This document shows, piece by piece, positions 19,231 to 27,720 of a stretch of 64,000 nt of DNA. Position numbers and translations under genes: made by a program. Every line of letters starts with the position of its first letter. The first letter of the stretch is position 1. This DNA comes from Streptomyces sp. NBC_00289 (lineage in GTDB: Bacteria; Actinomycetota; Actinomycetes; Streptomycetales; Streptomycetaceae), in the NCBI RefSeq assembly GCF_041435115.1, contig NZ_CP108046.1:1364001-1428000 (forward strand), in the 5' to 3' direction. A model generated the notes under the pieces. The model made no database searches. It was given only the letters and a program-made list of their open reading frames with translations, and was not told where the DNA came from.

Positions 19231-19560
19231 ATGGCCAAGCAGACCGCACCGCAGGCCCTCGCCGCTGTGGCCCCCAAGCTGGTCGAGCTGACCGATGAGG
19301 TTCTCTTCGGGGACGTGTGGGAGCGCACTGAGCTGTCGCCGCGAGATCGCAGCCTGGTCACCGTCACCGCGCTCGCCGCGCTCTACCGCACCGAGCAGCT
19401 CGGCTTCCACCTCAAGCTCGCCCTGGACAACGGCCTGACGAAGGAAGAGCTCGGTGAGGCGCTGACGCACCTGGCCTTCTACGCCGGCTGGCCGACCGCC
19501 ATGACCGCGGTGACCCAGCTGAAGAGCATCGCCGAGGAAGCCGAGAGCTCCGCCACCTGA
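19231..19560 (+). CDS. Carboxymuconolactone decarboxylase (AhpD-like) family protein
   Basis: A 109-residue all-helical CMD-family protein. The core RDRSLVTVTALAALYRTEQL, then FHLKLALDNG and LTHLAFYAGWPTAM, match the 4-carboxymuconolactone decarboxylase family. No CxxC is present, so it is not an AhpD peroxidase adaptor. The conserved His in the FHLKLAL helix is kept. Start ATG 19231 follows AAGGAG. It is 109 bp ahead of the cupin gene, probably in one transcript. These CMD-cupin pairs are often described as quinone-related, but the reaction is unproven. Confidence 0.88.
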   Translation: MAKQTAPQALAAVAPKLVELTDEVLFGDVWERTELSPRDRSLVTVTALAALYRTEQLGFHLKLALDNGLTKEELGEALTHLAFYAGWPTAMTAVTQLKSIAEEAESSAT

Positions 19561-19669
19561 ACCGGCCGACCCGCCCCATCCGGTCCGCCACACCGCGCCA
19601 CCCCGCGCTTCTCCTGGACCGCCTGGCAGCCGGACCACCCGACCCGCGACAGCAAGGAGCACAAGCACG

Positions 19670-20071
19670 ATGGAACTGTTGAAGAAGCAGCCGACCGCCA
19701 AGCTGCCCGAGAAGTGGTTCACCGGGGACGCCTGGGCCGACGTCCTCTACCGCGGTGAGGAACCCTCCCGCACCCGGGCCAACGCGGTCCACTTCGCCCC
19801 CGGCGCCCGCACGGCGTGGCACTCCCACGGCCTGGGCCAGACTCTGTACATCATCGAGGGCATAGCCCTGATCCAGTCCCGCGGCGGGACCATCCTGGAG
19901 GCCCACCCCGGCGACGTCATCTGGACCCCGCCCGGCGAGGAACACTGGCACGGCGCCGCCCCCGACCACTTCATGACCCACATCGCCCTGTGGGAGACGG
20001 ACGAGGTCGACTGGCTGCACCACGTCACCGACGACGAGTACGGCGGGCCGCACCACAACGCCGGCGCCTGA
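19670..20071 (+). CDS. Cupin-domain protein
   Basis: A 133-residue single-domain cupin. Motif 1 is TAWHSHGLGQTLYIIEG (metal ligands His, His and Gln in place of the usual Glu), motif 2 is PGDVIWTPPGEEHWHG. A TM1459/YhhW-like metal-binding beta-barrel is expected, perhaps a small dioxygenase or isomerase. An AGCAAGGAG site precedes the ATG. Forms an apparent operon with the CMD gene, and both are divergent from the MmyB-type regulator. Confidence 0.88.
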   Translation: MELLKKQPTAKLPEKWFTGDAWADVLYRGEEPSRTRANAVHFAPGARTAWHSHGLGQTLYIIEGIALIQSRGGTILEAHPGDVIWTPPGEEHWHGAAPDHFMTHIALWETDEVDWLHHVTDDEYGGPHHNAGA

Positions 20072-20122
20072 CCGACCGGACGTCCGAGCGGACGCCGCCG
20101 GCGGCTTCGGCCGCCCGACCCC

Positions 20123-21007
20123 CTACCCCTGGCGCCACGGACGGGTTTCCGGGGCGCGGGCCGCTACGGGGGCGGTCAGCACCGCGCCCGACCTCGCCGT
20201 CGGGTGGGTCAACCCGTGCCGGGCCGTGGTGATCAGGATGCGGAAGTCCGTGGGGTGCAGGCACACGGAGGTGGGCTGCGGAGCGGGCACCGCCAGGGTG
20301 TGCAGCAGCCGCCCGTCGGGGTGGTAGCGGCGGACCTCTCCGCCGCCCCACACCGCGACCCACAGGCAGCCCTCGTCGTCGACGGTCATTCCGTCGGGGC
20401 TGCCCTCGTCGCCGCCGAACTGGAGGAAGGTCTCGGGGCCGGTGAGGTCGCCCGTGTCCGGGTCGACCCCGAAGCGGTGGACGGTGCCGGCGGCGCTGTC
20501 CGCGAGGTACAGCGTCGTGCCGTCGGCCGTGAACGCCGGCCCGTTGACGACGGTGAGACCGTCGAGCACGCGGACCACGGTGCCGTCGTGGTCCGTGCGG
20601 TACAACGAGCCGGCGCCGCGGGTGCCGTCGTAGGCCATGCTGCCGGCCCAGAAGCGGCCGGCTGGGTCCGTGACGCCGTCGTTCATCCGGCTGGGGACGC
20701 TGTTGTGGTCCTCGGGACGGTCCAGCCATTCCACTTCGCCGTCGGCGCCGATCAGCGCGATCCCGGTGCCCGCGGCGGCGATCCAGTGGCCCGGCCGGTT
20801 GCGTACGGGCGCCACGGCGCCGAGCGGCACGTCGAGCCGGGCCAGTTGGCGCGGGCCCTGGTCGGCGCCGTCGCGCAGTTCGAAGAGCCGTCCGGTCAGG
20901 ATGTCGACGTAGATGTACCTGTCGCCGACCCAGCGGCCTCCTTCGGCCAGTTCGTAACCGCCGTGGACGGAGATCGTCGTCGGCTGTCGGGTGGTGGCGG
21001 ATGCCAT
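20123..21007 (-). CDS. SMP-30/gluconolactonase-family lactonase
   Basis: A 294-residue six-bladed beta-propeller of the SMP-30/regucalcin/LRE family. Metal-site residues are recognisable: Glu in YELAEGGRWV, Asn in VRNRPGHWI, Asn/Asp in TVVNGPAFT and LADSAAGTVHRFG. Likely hydrolyses an aldonolactone (galactono-, glucono- or arabinonolactone) in the cytosol. It is the last gene in the minus-strand sugar-acid run, separated from the kinase by 160 bp of tandem repeats. In the proposed De Ley-Doudoroff route it would turn galactonolactone into galactonate. Start ATG 21007 follows GAGGAGA. Confidence 0.88.
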   Translation of the reverse strand: MASATTRQPTTISVHGGYELAEGGRWVGDRYIYVDILTGRLFELRDGADQGPRQLARLDVPLGAVAPVRNRPGHWIAAAGTGIALIGADGEVEWLDRPEDHNSVPSRMNDGVTDPAGRFWAGSMAYDGTRGAGSLYRTDHDGTVVRVLDGLTVVNGPAFTADGTTLYLADSAAGTVHRFGVDPDTGDLTGPETFLQFGGDEGSPDGMTVDDEGCLWVAVWGGGEVRRYHPDGRLLHTLAVPAPQPTSVCLHPTDFRILITTARHGLTHPTARSGAVLTAPVAARAPETRPWRQG

Positions 21008-21026
21008 GGTCGATCTCCTCGGTCGG

Positions 21027-21167
21027 CGAACGCGGTCAGGCGAACGCGGTCAGGCGAACGCGTACGCCAATGCGGTCGGCGACCGTGGGCGCCCAGTGCG
21101 GTCGGCGACCGCAGACGCCCAATGCGGTCAGCGACCCCAGGACGCCCAGTGCGGTCGGCGACCGCGG
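21027..21167. repeat. Two short tandem repeat sets between the lactonase and kinase genes
   Basis: First set: CGAACGCGGTCAGG at 21027-21040 and 21041-21054, plus a partial third copy. Second set: TGCGGTCGGCGACC and variants starting at 21071, 21097, 21123 and 21150, a 26-27 bp period. Both share the GCGGTC(A/G)GCGA core, so they likely arose by slippage from one seed. They sit directly upstream of the lactonase ribosome binding site. Confidence 0.85.
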
Positions 21168-22142
21168 TCAGCGAATGGTCGTGCCGTCGGGTCGGTCGAA
21201 CAGGCCGAGTTCGTCCTTCGTCGGCAGGCCTTCCCAGTCACCCCGGGTGGCCACGGCGAAGGCCGCGGTGGTGACGGCTCGGTGCAGGCGGGCCTCGAGG
21301 TCCGCGCCTTCGAGGAGTGCCGACAGGTATCCGGCCACGAAGGCGTCGCCCGCGCCGACGAGATCCACGGCGTGGACCTGCCGTGCCGCGCGGTCGGCCG
21401 TCCCGTCGGCGGTGAGGCTGGTCGCTCCGCGCGCACCGCGCTTGATGACCACCTCGGTGACGCCTTCGGCCAGGAGACCGCGCACGATCTCGGACTCGGT
21501 CGCGTCCGGCCGCTCCTGCGCCAGCGGCAACTCGTCCTCGGAGGCGACCAGCAGGTCGGTGTGGGCCAGCAACGGCCGCAGCGCCGTGCGAGCGCACTCC
21601 GCGGTCCACAGCCGAGATCGGTGGTTGACGTCGAGGCATACGGTGATCCCGGATTCGTGAGCTGCCGTGACGGCGGCCAGTGCGGCTTCGGCCGCCGACG
21701 GGCCGAGCGCCGGTGTGATGCCGGTCAGATGCAGCACGCGCGTTCCGGGAGTCAGTGCGGGCAGCACGTCGGACGGTGACACGGCCGAGCCCGCGCTGCC
21801 CGAGCGGTAGTAACTGACGCGGGTGAGCGTGCCCACGCGGGGCTCGGTCAGCAACAGTCCCGTGGGCCGTCCCGTGTCGTCGGTGACGGCGTGACCGGTG
21901 TCGATGTTCTCGGCGCGGAGCGTGCGCAGCACCAGCGCGCCGAGTTCGTCCGCACCGACCCGGCCGACCCAGCGCACCCGGTGTCCGAGCCGGGCCAGGC
22001 CGATGGCGACGTTCGATTCGGCGCCCGCTACGGAGAGGCGGAGGTTTCCGCCGAGCCGCAGAGCACTGTCGGCGCGCATCGCCGCCATGGTCTCGCCGAA
22101 GGTGACGACGTCGGGGGCCGCCGGTGGCGCCGATGTCGTCAC
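21168..22142 (-). CDS. PfkB-family sugar kinase (2-keto-3-deoxy-gluconate/galactonate kinase)
   Basis: A 324-residue ribokinase-fold kinase. The N-terminal PfkB signature (FGETMAAM then GAESNVAIGLARLG) and the C-terminal signature VDLVGAGDAFVAGYLSALLE with the catalytic Asp in GAGDA are present. The YYRSGSAGSAVSP region is typical of KDG kinases. Expected product: 2-keto-3-deoxy-6-phosphogluconate or -galactonate. Translational overlap (ATGA) with the upstream aldolase gene supports a shared pathway. Confidence 0.9.
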   Translation of the reverse strand: MTTSAPPAAPDVVTFGETMAAMRADSALRLGGNLRLSVAGAESNVAIGLARLGHRVRWVGRVGADELGALVLRTLRAENIDTGHAVTDDTGRPTGLLLTEPRVGTLTRVSYYRSGSAGSAVSPSDVLPALTPGTRVLHLTGITPALGPSAAEAALAAVTAAHESGITVCLDVNHRSRLWTAECARTALRPLLAHTDLLVASEDELPLAQERPDATESEIVRGLLAEGVTEVVIKRGARGATSLTADGTADRAARQVHAVDLVGAGDAFVAGYLSALLEGADLEARLHRAVTTAAFAVATRGDWEGLPTKDELGLFDRPDGTTIR

Positions 22143-22771
22143 GGTGCCTCCTCCGCTGCTGTCGCCGCGCGGAACACAGCGACGCGGGCGCGGAGTTCGC
22201 CGAGGTCGCCGCCGTCGGCCGCGTCCCCGACGAGTGGTGAGCCCACGCCGACGGCTGTCGCGCCCAGTGCCAGATACGCGCGGGCCGCCGCCGCGTCCAC
22301 GCCGCCGACCGGCACGAATGGCACCTCGGGGAACGGGTCGCGCAGTGCTCGCAGGTAGCCGGGGCCGCCGAGGGAGCCGGGGAAGAGTTTCACCGCACAG
22401 GCACCGCGGGCCAGGGCACCTTCGATCTCACTGGGTGTCAGGGCGCCCATGAGTACCGGTACGTCGGGACCGTCACCGGACTGGAGTCCGTCGACGAGAG
22501 CCGGGGTGACGAGAAACGACGCGCCGGCGTCCACGGCGCGGGCGGCGTCGGCTGCCGTACGCACGGTTCCGGCACCCACCAGCGCCTTCGGACCGAGCTC
22601 GGCGCGTGCCTGCGCGATCACCGACGTGGCGTCCTTGGTCGTCAGCGAGACCTCTACGGCCTCGATGCCCTCCTCGGCGAGGGCCAGTACGGTGCGCAGG
22701 GCAGCGGTGGGGTCGGTACCCCGGATGATCGCGAGCAGCCGGTGCGCACGGAGCGATTCCACGAGGTTCAT
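22139..22771 (-). CDS. eda: 2-dehydro-3-deoxy-phosphogluconate (KDPG/KDPGal) aldolase
   Basis: A 210-residue class I aldolase of the KDPG/KHG family. Catalytic features: AIIRG at the first strand, EAVEVSLTTKDA (catalytic Glu), VGAGTV, and the Schiff-base lysine in ACAVKLFPGSLGG. Splits KDPG or KDPGal into pyruvate and glyceraldehyde 3-phosphate. Starts at ATG 22771 with AGGAGA upstream; the stop overlaps the kinase start. The gene order dehydratase-aldolase-kinase follows the pathway. Confidence 0.92.
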   Translation of the reverse strand: MNLVESLRAHRLLAIIRGTDPTAALRTVLALAEEGIEAVEVSLTTKDATSVIAQARAELGPKALVGAGTVRTAADAARAVDAGASFLVTPALVDGLQSGDGPDVPVLMGALTPSEIEGALARGACAVKLFPGSLGGPGYLRALRDPFPEVPFVPVGGVDAAAARAYLALGATAVGVGSPLVGDAADGGDLGELRARVAVFRAATAAEEAP

Positions 22772-22836
22772 GGGACGGGGACTCTCCTGGGGCGGGGTTT
22801 CGGGCAGCCTTGACGACCGGTCGTCCCGGTGCGGGA

Positions 22837-23982
22837 TCACCATTCGGTGAACGAGCCGTCGGCGCGCCGCCAGACGGGGTTGCGCCAGCGGTGGCCGGTC
22901 TCGGCGGCGTGGCGTACGGCCTTCTCGTCGATCTCCACGCCCAGTCCCGGACGGGAGGCGGCGACGGCGTGACCGTTCTCGAACTGGAAGGGCGTGGGGT
23001 CCATCACGTAGTCCAGCAGGTCGCGCTGCTGGTTGTAGTGGATGCCCAGGCTCTGCTCCTGGATGAGGAAGTTCGGTACGGCGAAGGCGATCTGCAGGCT
23101 GGCGGCGAGGGCGATCGGGCCGAGGGGGCAGTGTGGTGCCAGGGCGACGTCGTACGTCTCGGCCATGGCCGCGATGCGGCGGACCTCGGAGATGCCGCCC
23201 GCGTGCGACAGGTCGGGCTGGGCGACGGCGATGCCACTGCTCAGTACGTCGCGGAAGTCCCAGCGGGAGTAGAGGCGTTCGCCGACCGCGAGCGGCACGC
23301 TGGTGGACTCCACCAGGCTGCGCAGATGGCCCGAGTGTTCCGGCAGGACGGGTTCTTCCACGAACAACGGGTGCAGCGGTTCGAGCAGGGGCAGCAGGCG
23401 GCGCGACATGGCGGTGGAGACCCGGCCGTGGAAGTCCACGGCCACGTCCCGCTCGTCCCCGAGGACCTCGCGGACGGCGGCGACGCGGTCGACGACCTCC
23501 TTCGTGCGTGCCGGGGTGTCGAGCGGGCCGAGTTCGGCGGCGCCGTTCATCTTCACCGCGGTGAAGCCGGCCTCCACCTGCTGGCCGGCCTGCTCCGCCA
23601 CGTCGGACGGGCGGTCTCCGCCGATCCAGGCGTACATCCGTACCCGGTCGCGCACCGGGCCGCCGAGGAGTTGGTGCACCGGGACGCCGTAGGTCTTGCC
23701 GGCGATGTCCCACAGCGCCTGGTCGATGCCGGCGACGGCGCTGGACAGGATCGGGCCGCCCCGGTAGAAGCCGCCCTTGGTCAGCACCTGCCAGTGGTCC
23801 TCGATACGCAGCGGGTCCTGGCCCAGCAGGTAGTCGGACAGTTCGTGGACGGCCGCGCGTACGGTCTCGGCGCGGCCCTCGATCACCGGTTCTCCCCAGC
23901 CGGTGATCCCCTCGTCGGTTTCGACGCGCAGGAACAGCCAGCGCGGAGCCACCAGGAACGTCTCAAGTCCGGTGATTTTCAC
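22837..23982 (-). CDS. dgoD: D-galactonate dehydratase family protein
   Basis: A 381-residue mandelate racemase-type enolase. The start MKITGLETF, the metal ligands in VDFHGRVS, FVEEPVLPEHS and AVGERLYSRWDF, and the catalytic His in APHCPLGPIAL match DgoD-type galactonate dehydratases, which yield 2-keto-3-deoxygalactonate. Length equals the family norm (about 382). Its start overlaps the stop of the GntR regulator gene (ATGA). Other sugar-acid dehydratases share this fold, so galactonate is the likely but not the only candidate substrate. Confidence 0.88.
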   Translation of the reverse strand: MKITGLETFLVAPRWLFLRVETDEGITGWGEPVIEGRAETVRAAVHELSDYLLGQDPLRIEDHWQVLTKGGFYRGGPILSSAVAGIDQALWDIAGKTYGVPVHQLLGGPVRDRVRMYAWIGGDRPSDVAEQAGQQVEAGFTAVKMNGAAELGPLDTPARTKEVVDRVAAVREVLGDERDVAVDFHGRVSTAMSRRLLPLLEPLHPLFVEEPVLPEHSGHLRSLVESTSVPLAVGERLYSRWDFRDVLSSGIAVAQPDLSHAGGISEVRRIAAMAETYDVALAPHCPLGPIALAASLQIAFAVPNFLIQEQSLGIHYNQQRDLLDYVMDPTPFQFENGHAVAASRPGLGVEIDEKAVRHAAETGHRWRNPVWRRADGSFTEW

Positions 23983-24722
23983 TGGGTTTCCTCCGGCGCG
24001 GAGTCGGCTGCGTCGTCACCGGCCTCGTCCTGCGACTGCACGGCCACCAGATCCTGGGAGGCCTGGGCGAGCAGTGACTCGACGGCGGCCACGGCGGCGT
24101 CCGGATCGCCCGCCTCGACGGCTCTCAGCAGGTCCTGGTGCACGGGCACGGAGTCGGAGAAGTGCTGGGCGCCGTGCACGATGCGGTCGCGGATGCCGAG
24201 GCCTGCCTCGATGACGACCTCCATCCGGCTCAGCAGCTCGTTGTGCGCGGCGTCCAGGAGGGCGCGGTGGAAGGCCAGGTCGGCGTCCACCATCGCCTCC
24301 GTGTCCGCCCCGGCCGCCGCCATCGCGTCGAGTGCCTGCCGCATCGCGGTCAGGTCGGACTCGGTGCGGCGGGTCGCGGCGAGCCGGGCGCCGGCGGGCT
24401 CGACGATGGCACGGACCTCGGCGAGGTCCTCGAGGAATCCCTCGGTCGGAGCACTGCTGCCCTGCCAACGCAGCAGGTCGCTGTCGAGCAGGTTCCAGTG
24501 GACTCGGAGGCGGATCGTCGTGCCGCGCTTCTGCCGTGACTCGATCAGTCCCTTGGAGGCCAGCACACGGAGCGCCTCCCGTACGACGGTCTTGCTGACG
24601 CCCAGTTCGGCTTCGAGTTTCTCGGGGTACAGCACGGAGCCGGGCGGGTAGTCACCGCGGATGATGCGTCGGCCTATCTCCTCGACGGCCTGGCCGTGCA
24701 GTCCCCTGCCTGGTTGGGTCAC
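23979..24722 (-). CDS. FadR/GntR-family regulator (DgoR-like)
   Basis: A 247-residue GntR regulator of the FadR subfamily. The N-terminal winged helix (about residues 10-75) includes LYPEKLEAELGVSKTVVREA; the C-terminal all-helical FCD domain has metal-binding residues in DADLAFHRALLDAAHNELL and VHQDLLRAV. Best start is GTG 24722, with GGAG seven bases before; ATG 24770 is possible. First gene of the overlapping regulator-dehydratase pair, so it is likely a sugar-acid-responsive repressor of this island. Its operator may lie in the A+T-rich region near 25590-25620. Confidence 0.88.
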   Translation of the reverse strand: MTQPGRGLHGQAVEEIGRRIIRGDYPPGSVLYPEKLEAELGVSKTVVREALRVLASKGLIESRQKRGTTIRLRVHWNLLDSDLLRWQGSSAPTEGFLEDLAEVRAIVEPAGARLAATRRTESDLTAMRQALDAMAAAGADTEAMVDADLAFHRALLDAAHNELLSRMEVVIEAGLGIRDRIVHGAQHFSDSVPVHQDLLRAVEAGDPDAAVAAVESLLAQASQDLVAVQSQDEAGDDAADSAPEETQ

Positions 24723-24792
24723 CACGTTCTCCGTTTCCGCTCGGATCCTGACCGCGGGTGTCGCGCACATCTCACCGCGTCGTGCGTGCTGT

Positions 24793-25554
24793 TCACGATG
24801 ATTCCTTCATGACGCTCCATCCTCCGTCGACCACGAGGCTGGCGCCGGTGACGTAGGAGGCGTCCGCCGATGCCAGGAAGGCGACGGCCGCCGCCACCTC
24901 CTCCGGCTGCCCGAACCTCTTGGCCGCCGTGGCCGCCACGCTGCGCGCCCGGTCGGCCTCCGGGATGCCGTCCCAGGCGGCGGTGATGATCGGACCGGGG
25001 AGCACGGTGTTGACCCTGATGTACGGACCGTACTCGACCGCCAGCTGCCGCCCCAGCGCGCACAGCGCTCCCTTCGCCGCGGCGTATGCGGCATGGCCGG
25101 GCAGGCCCATGATCGCGTGCACCGAGGAGGTGAGGACGACGGATCCGGACGCCTCGCGCAGCGGCGCCGCGAACGTCTTCACCGCCCGCCAGGCGGGCTT
25201 CAGCAGTACGGCCATCTGGCCGTCCCACTCGGCCTCGCTCAGTTCGTGGGCGGGCTTGTTCACCTGGGCGAAGGCGTTGCTGTGCAGGACGTCCAGCCGA
25301 CCGTGACGTTCGTCGACGTGACGTCGCAGACGCTCCCAGTCGGAGGCGGAGGTCACGTCGCAGCGTAGGTACTCCGCCTGCCCTCCGGCTTCCTCGATGC
25401 CCGCGGCGACGGCTTCCCCCGCCTCGTCGTCCACGTCCGTGACCACGACCGCGGCGCCCTCCTCCGCGAGCCTGCGGGCCGTGGCCGCACCGATCCCGTG
25501 CGCGGCGCCGGTGATCACCACCACGCGCCCCGCCATCCTGCGGCAATCCGTCAT
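24793..25554 (-). CDS. SDR-family oxidoreductase (probable sugar dehydrogenase)
   Basis: A 253-residue short-chain dehydrogenase. Cofactor site TGAAHGIGAATA with VTDVDDEA (Asp favours NAD), NNAG-equivalent SNAF, catalytic Ser in LTSSVHAIMG and YxxxK as YAAAKGA. In this context it is the candidate galactose (or related sugar) 1-dehydrogenase of the De Ley-Doudoroff route; SDR galactose dehydrogenases exist, but substrate cannot be read from sequence. Start ATG 25554 follows GGGGAG. Runs in the same direction as the regulator and dehydratase, 70 bp upstream. Confidence 0.85.
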   Translation of the reverse strand: MTDCRRMAGRVVVITGAAHGIGAATARRLAEEGAAVVVTDVDDEAGEAVAAGIEEAGGQAEYLRCDVTSASDWERLRRHVDERHGRLDVLHSNAFAQVNKPAHELSEAEWDGQMAVLLKPAWRAVKTFAAPLREASGSVVLTSSVHAIMGLPGHAAYAAAKGALCALGRQLAVEYGPYIRVNTVLPGPIITAAWDGIPEADRARSVAATAAKRFGQPEEVAAAVAFLASADASYVTGASLVVDGGWSVMKESS

Positions 25555-25586
25555 CGCACGCTCTCCCCTTCGAAGTCCGACCCACG

Positions 25587-25622
25587 ATAACTCTTTCAAT
25601 TAATAATGCATATATCTTGACG
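25587..25622. promoter_or_regulatory. A+T-rich divergent promoter/operator of the galactoside island
   Basis: A 35-bp stretch with almost no GC (25590-25620) in a genome near 70% GC, containing ATTAATAATGCATATAT, between the divergent SDR gene and the GH42 gene. Such islands are typical promoter-operator sites. A second A+T-rich stretch with similar words lies upstream of the GH2 and cellulase-like genes (33765-33795). Confidence 0.55.
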
Positions 25623-25653
25623 GACCTGTGATCGCGCTTCAAGACTGACCGGC

Positions 25654-27720
25654 ATGCAACAGCCTGATGAGGTAGCAACCGACGCCCGGCAGCGCCTGCG
25701 CCCGGCCGGGATCGCCTTCGGCGGCGACTACAACCCCGAACAGTGGCCCGAGGAGGTGTGGGCCGAGGACGTCGCTCTGATGAAGGAGGCGGGAGTCTCC
25801 CTCGTGACGGCCGGCATCTTCTCCTGGGCCAAGGTCGAACCGCGCCCCGGCGAGTTCGACTTCGCCTGGTCCGACCGGGTCATGGACAACCTCGCCGGAG
25901 CGGGTGTGGCCGTGTGCCTGGCGACCATGACGGCGTCCCCGCCGCCCTGGCTGTCCCGGCTGCACCCCGAGATCCTGCCGGAGACCGCCGACGGCCGCCG
26001 CATGTGGCCGGGCGGACGGCAGCACTACTGCCCCTCCAGCGGCGTCTACCGCCGCTACGCCACACGTCTCGTCGAGCAGCTGGCCACCCGGTACGCGGAC
26101 CACCCCGCTCTGGAGATGTGGCACATCGGCAACGAGTACGGCTGCCACACCCCGATGTGCTGGTGCGACGGGTCGGCGGCCGACTTCCGACGCTGGCTGT
26201 CCGACCGGTACGGCGACATCGGGGCACTCAACGACGCCTGGTCGACCGCGTTCTGGTCACAGGGGTACGACAGCTTCGACGAAGTCCTCCCCCCGCGCCT
26301 CGCGCCGACCTTTCCCAACCCCGGACAGCAACTCGACTTCGCCCGGTTCTCCGACGACGCGCTCCTTCAGTGCTACCTGGCGGAGAAGGAGGTGCTGCGC
26401 CGGATCACCCCGGACGTTCCCGTGACGACGAACTTCATCGGCGTGCACAAGCCCGTCGACGCCTTCCGCTGGGCCGCCGAGCAGGACGTCGTGTCGGTCG
26501 ACGTCTACCAGGACCCGCACGACCACGACACCCACATCGCGGCGGGCTTCATCTTCGACGTCACCCGCTCCGCCCGGGGCGGCCGGCCGTGGATGCTGAT
26601 GGAACAGGCCCCCAGTGCCGTCAACTGGCGTGACCGCAACGGGCCCAAGCCGCCGGGACGGATGCGGCTGTGGAGCTGGCAGGCCATCGCCCAGGGCGCG
26701 GACGCGGTGCTGTACTTCCAGTGGCGTCAGTCCAGGGGCGGCGCCGAGAAGTACCACTCGGCGATGCTCCCGCACGGCGGCACCGAGACCCGCACCTTCC
26801 GCGAGGTGCGGGAGCTGGGCCGTGAACTCGCCTCGGTGCCACAGATCGCCGGAGCCCGGTCCACCGCCGAGGTCGCCCTCGTGCTGGACTGGAACAGCTG
26901 GTGGGCACTGGAGCTGGACTCGCACCCGTCCACCGCCCTGGACCAGATGAACATCGCGCTCGCCCACTACCGGCCCCTGTTCGAGGCCGGCATCACCTGC
27001 GACGTCGTACCCCCCGACCGTGACCTGTCCGGCTACCGCCTCGTGGTCGTGCCCAACCTCTACCTGATCCGGGAACGGGACGCCGAACGCCTCACCGACT
27101 TCGTACGGGGTGGCGGCCATCTGCTGGTGTCGTTCTTCTCCGGCGTCGTCGACGAATGCGACCGCGTCCATCCGGGCGGATACCCCGCGCCGCTGCGCGA
27201 GGTCCTGGGCCTGCACGTGGAGGAGTTCTGGCCGCCGGCCGAGCGGGAGACGGTGAACGTGCGACACCGCGACGGCACGGTCAGCGGCGCCGACCTGTGG
27301 TCGGAGGTCGTCGTGCCCGAAAGCGCGGAGACGGTCGCCGTGTTCGACTCGGGGGCACTGACCGGACAGCCGGCCGTCACCCGCCACGCCTTCGGCGAGG
27401 GCAGCGCCTGGTACGTCGCGACCCGCCTCGCGCCACGGGCCATGCGGAACCTGATGGACGAGGTCCGCGACACGGCAGGCGTCGGACCCGTGGTGACCGG
27501 GCTTCCCGAACAGGTCCAGGCGACCGTCCGCGAGGGCGACGGCGGGCGGTTCGTCTTCCTTCTGAACCACGGCCGGGAACAGGTCGAGGTCGGCCTGCCC
27601 GAGCCCATGAGCGACCTCCTCACCCAGGGAACGGCGCCCTCGGACCGCATCAGGCTGCCGGGCGCCGGAGTAGCCGTGCTGAGCACGCCGTGGACAAGGC
27701 ACACAAAGGGACAACGATGA
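25654..27720 (+). CDS. Beta-galactosidase, GH42
   Basis: A 688-residue glycoside hydrolase family 42 enzyme, cytosolic (no signal peptide). Early signature GGDYNPEQWPEEVWAED; acid/base Glu in MWHIGNEYGCH; nucleophile Glu in WMLMEQAPSAVNW; then the trimerisation (Rossmann-like) domain from about 395 and a small C-terminal beta domain. The zinc-type cysteines in CHTPMCWCDG are present. Removes terminal beta-galactose from imported oligosaccharides. First gene of an operon with the ABC importer: its TGA overlaps the next ATG. Confidence 0.93.
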   Translation: MQQPDEVATDARQRLRPAGIAFGGDYNPEQWPEEVWAEDVALMKEAGVSLVTAGIFSWAKVEPRPGEFDFAWSDRVMDNLAGAGVAVCLATMTASPPPWLSRLHPEILPETADGRRMWPGGRQHYCPSSGVYRRYATRLVEQLATRYADHPALEMWHIGNEYGCHTPMCWCDGSAADFRRWLSDRYGDIGALNDAWSTAFWSQGYDSFDEVLPPRLAPTFPNPGQQLDFARFSDDALLQCYLAEKEVLRRITPDVPVTTNFIGVHKPVDAFRWAAEQDVVSVDVYQDPHDHDTHIAAGFIFDVTRSARGGRPWMLMEQAPSAVNWRDRNGPKPPGRMRLWSWQAIAQGADAVLYFQWRQSRGGAEKYHSAMLPHGGTETRTFREVRELGRELASVPQIAGARSTAEVALVLDWNSWWALELDSHPSTALDQMNIALAHYRPLFEAGITCDVVPPDRDLSGYRLVVVPNLYLIRERDAERLTDFVRGGGHLLVSFFSGVVDECDRVHPGGYPAPLREVLGLHVEEFWPPAERETVNVRHRDGTVSGADLWSEVVVPESAETVAVFDSGALTGQPAVTRHAFGEGSAWYVATRLAPRAMRNLMDEVRDTAGVGPVVTGLPEQVQATVREGDGGRFVFLLNHGREQVEVGLPEPMSDLLTQGTAPSDRIRLPGAGVAVLSTPWTRHTKGQR

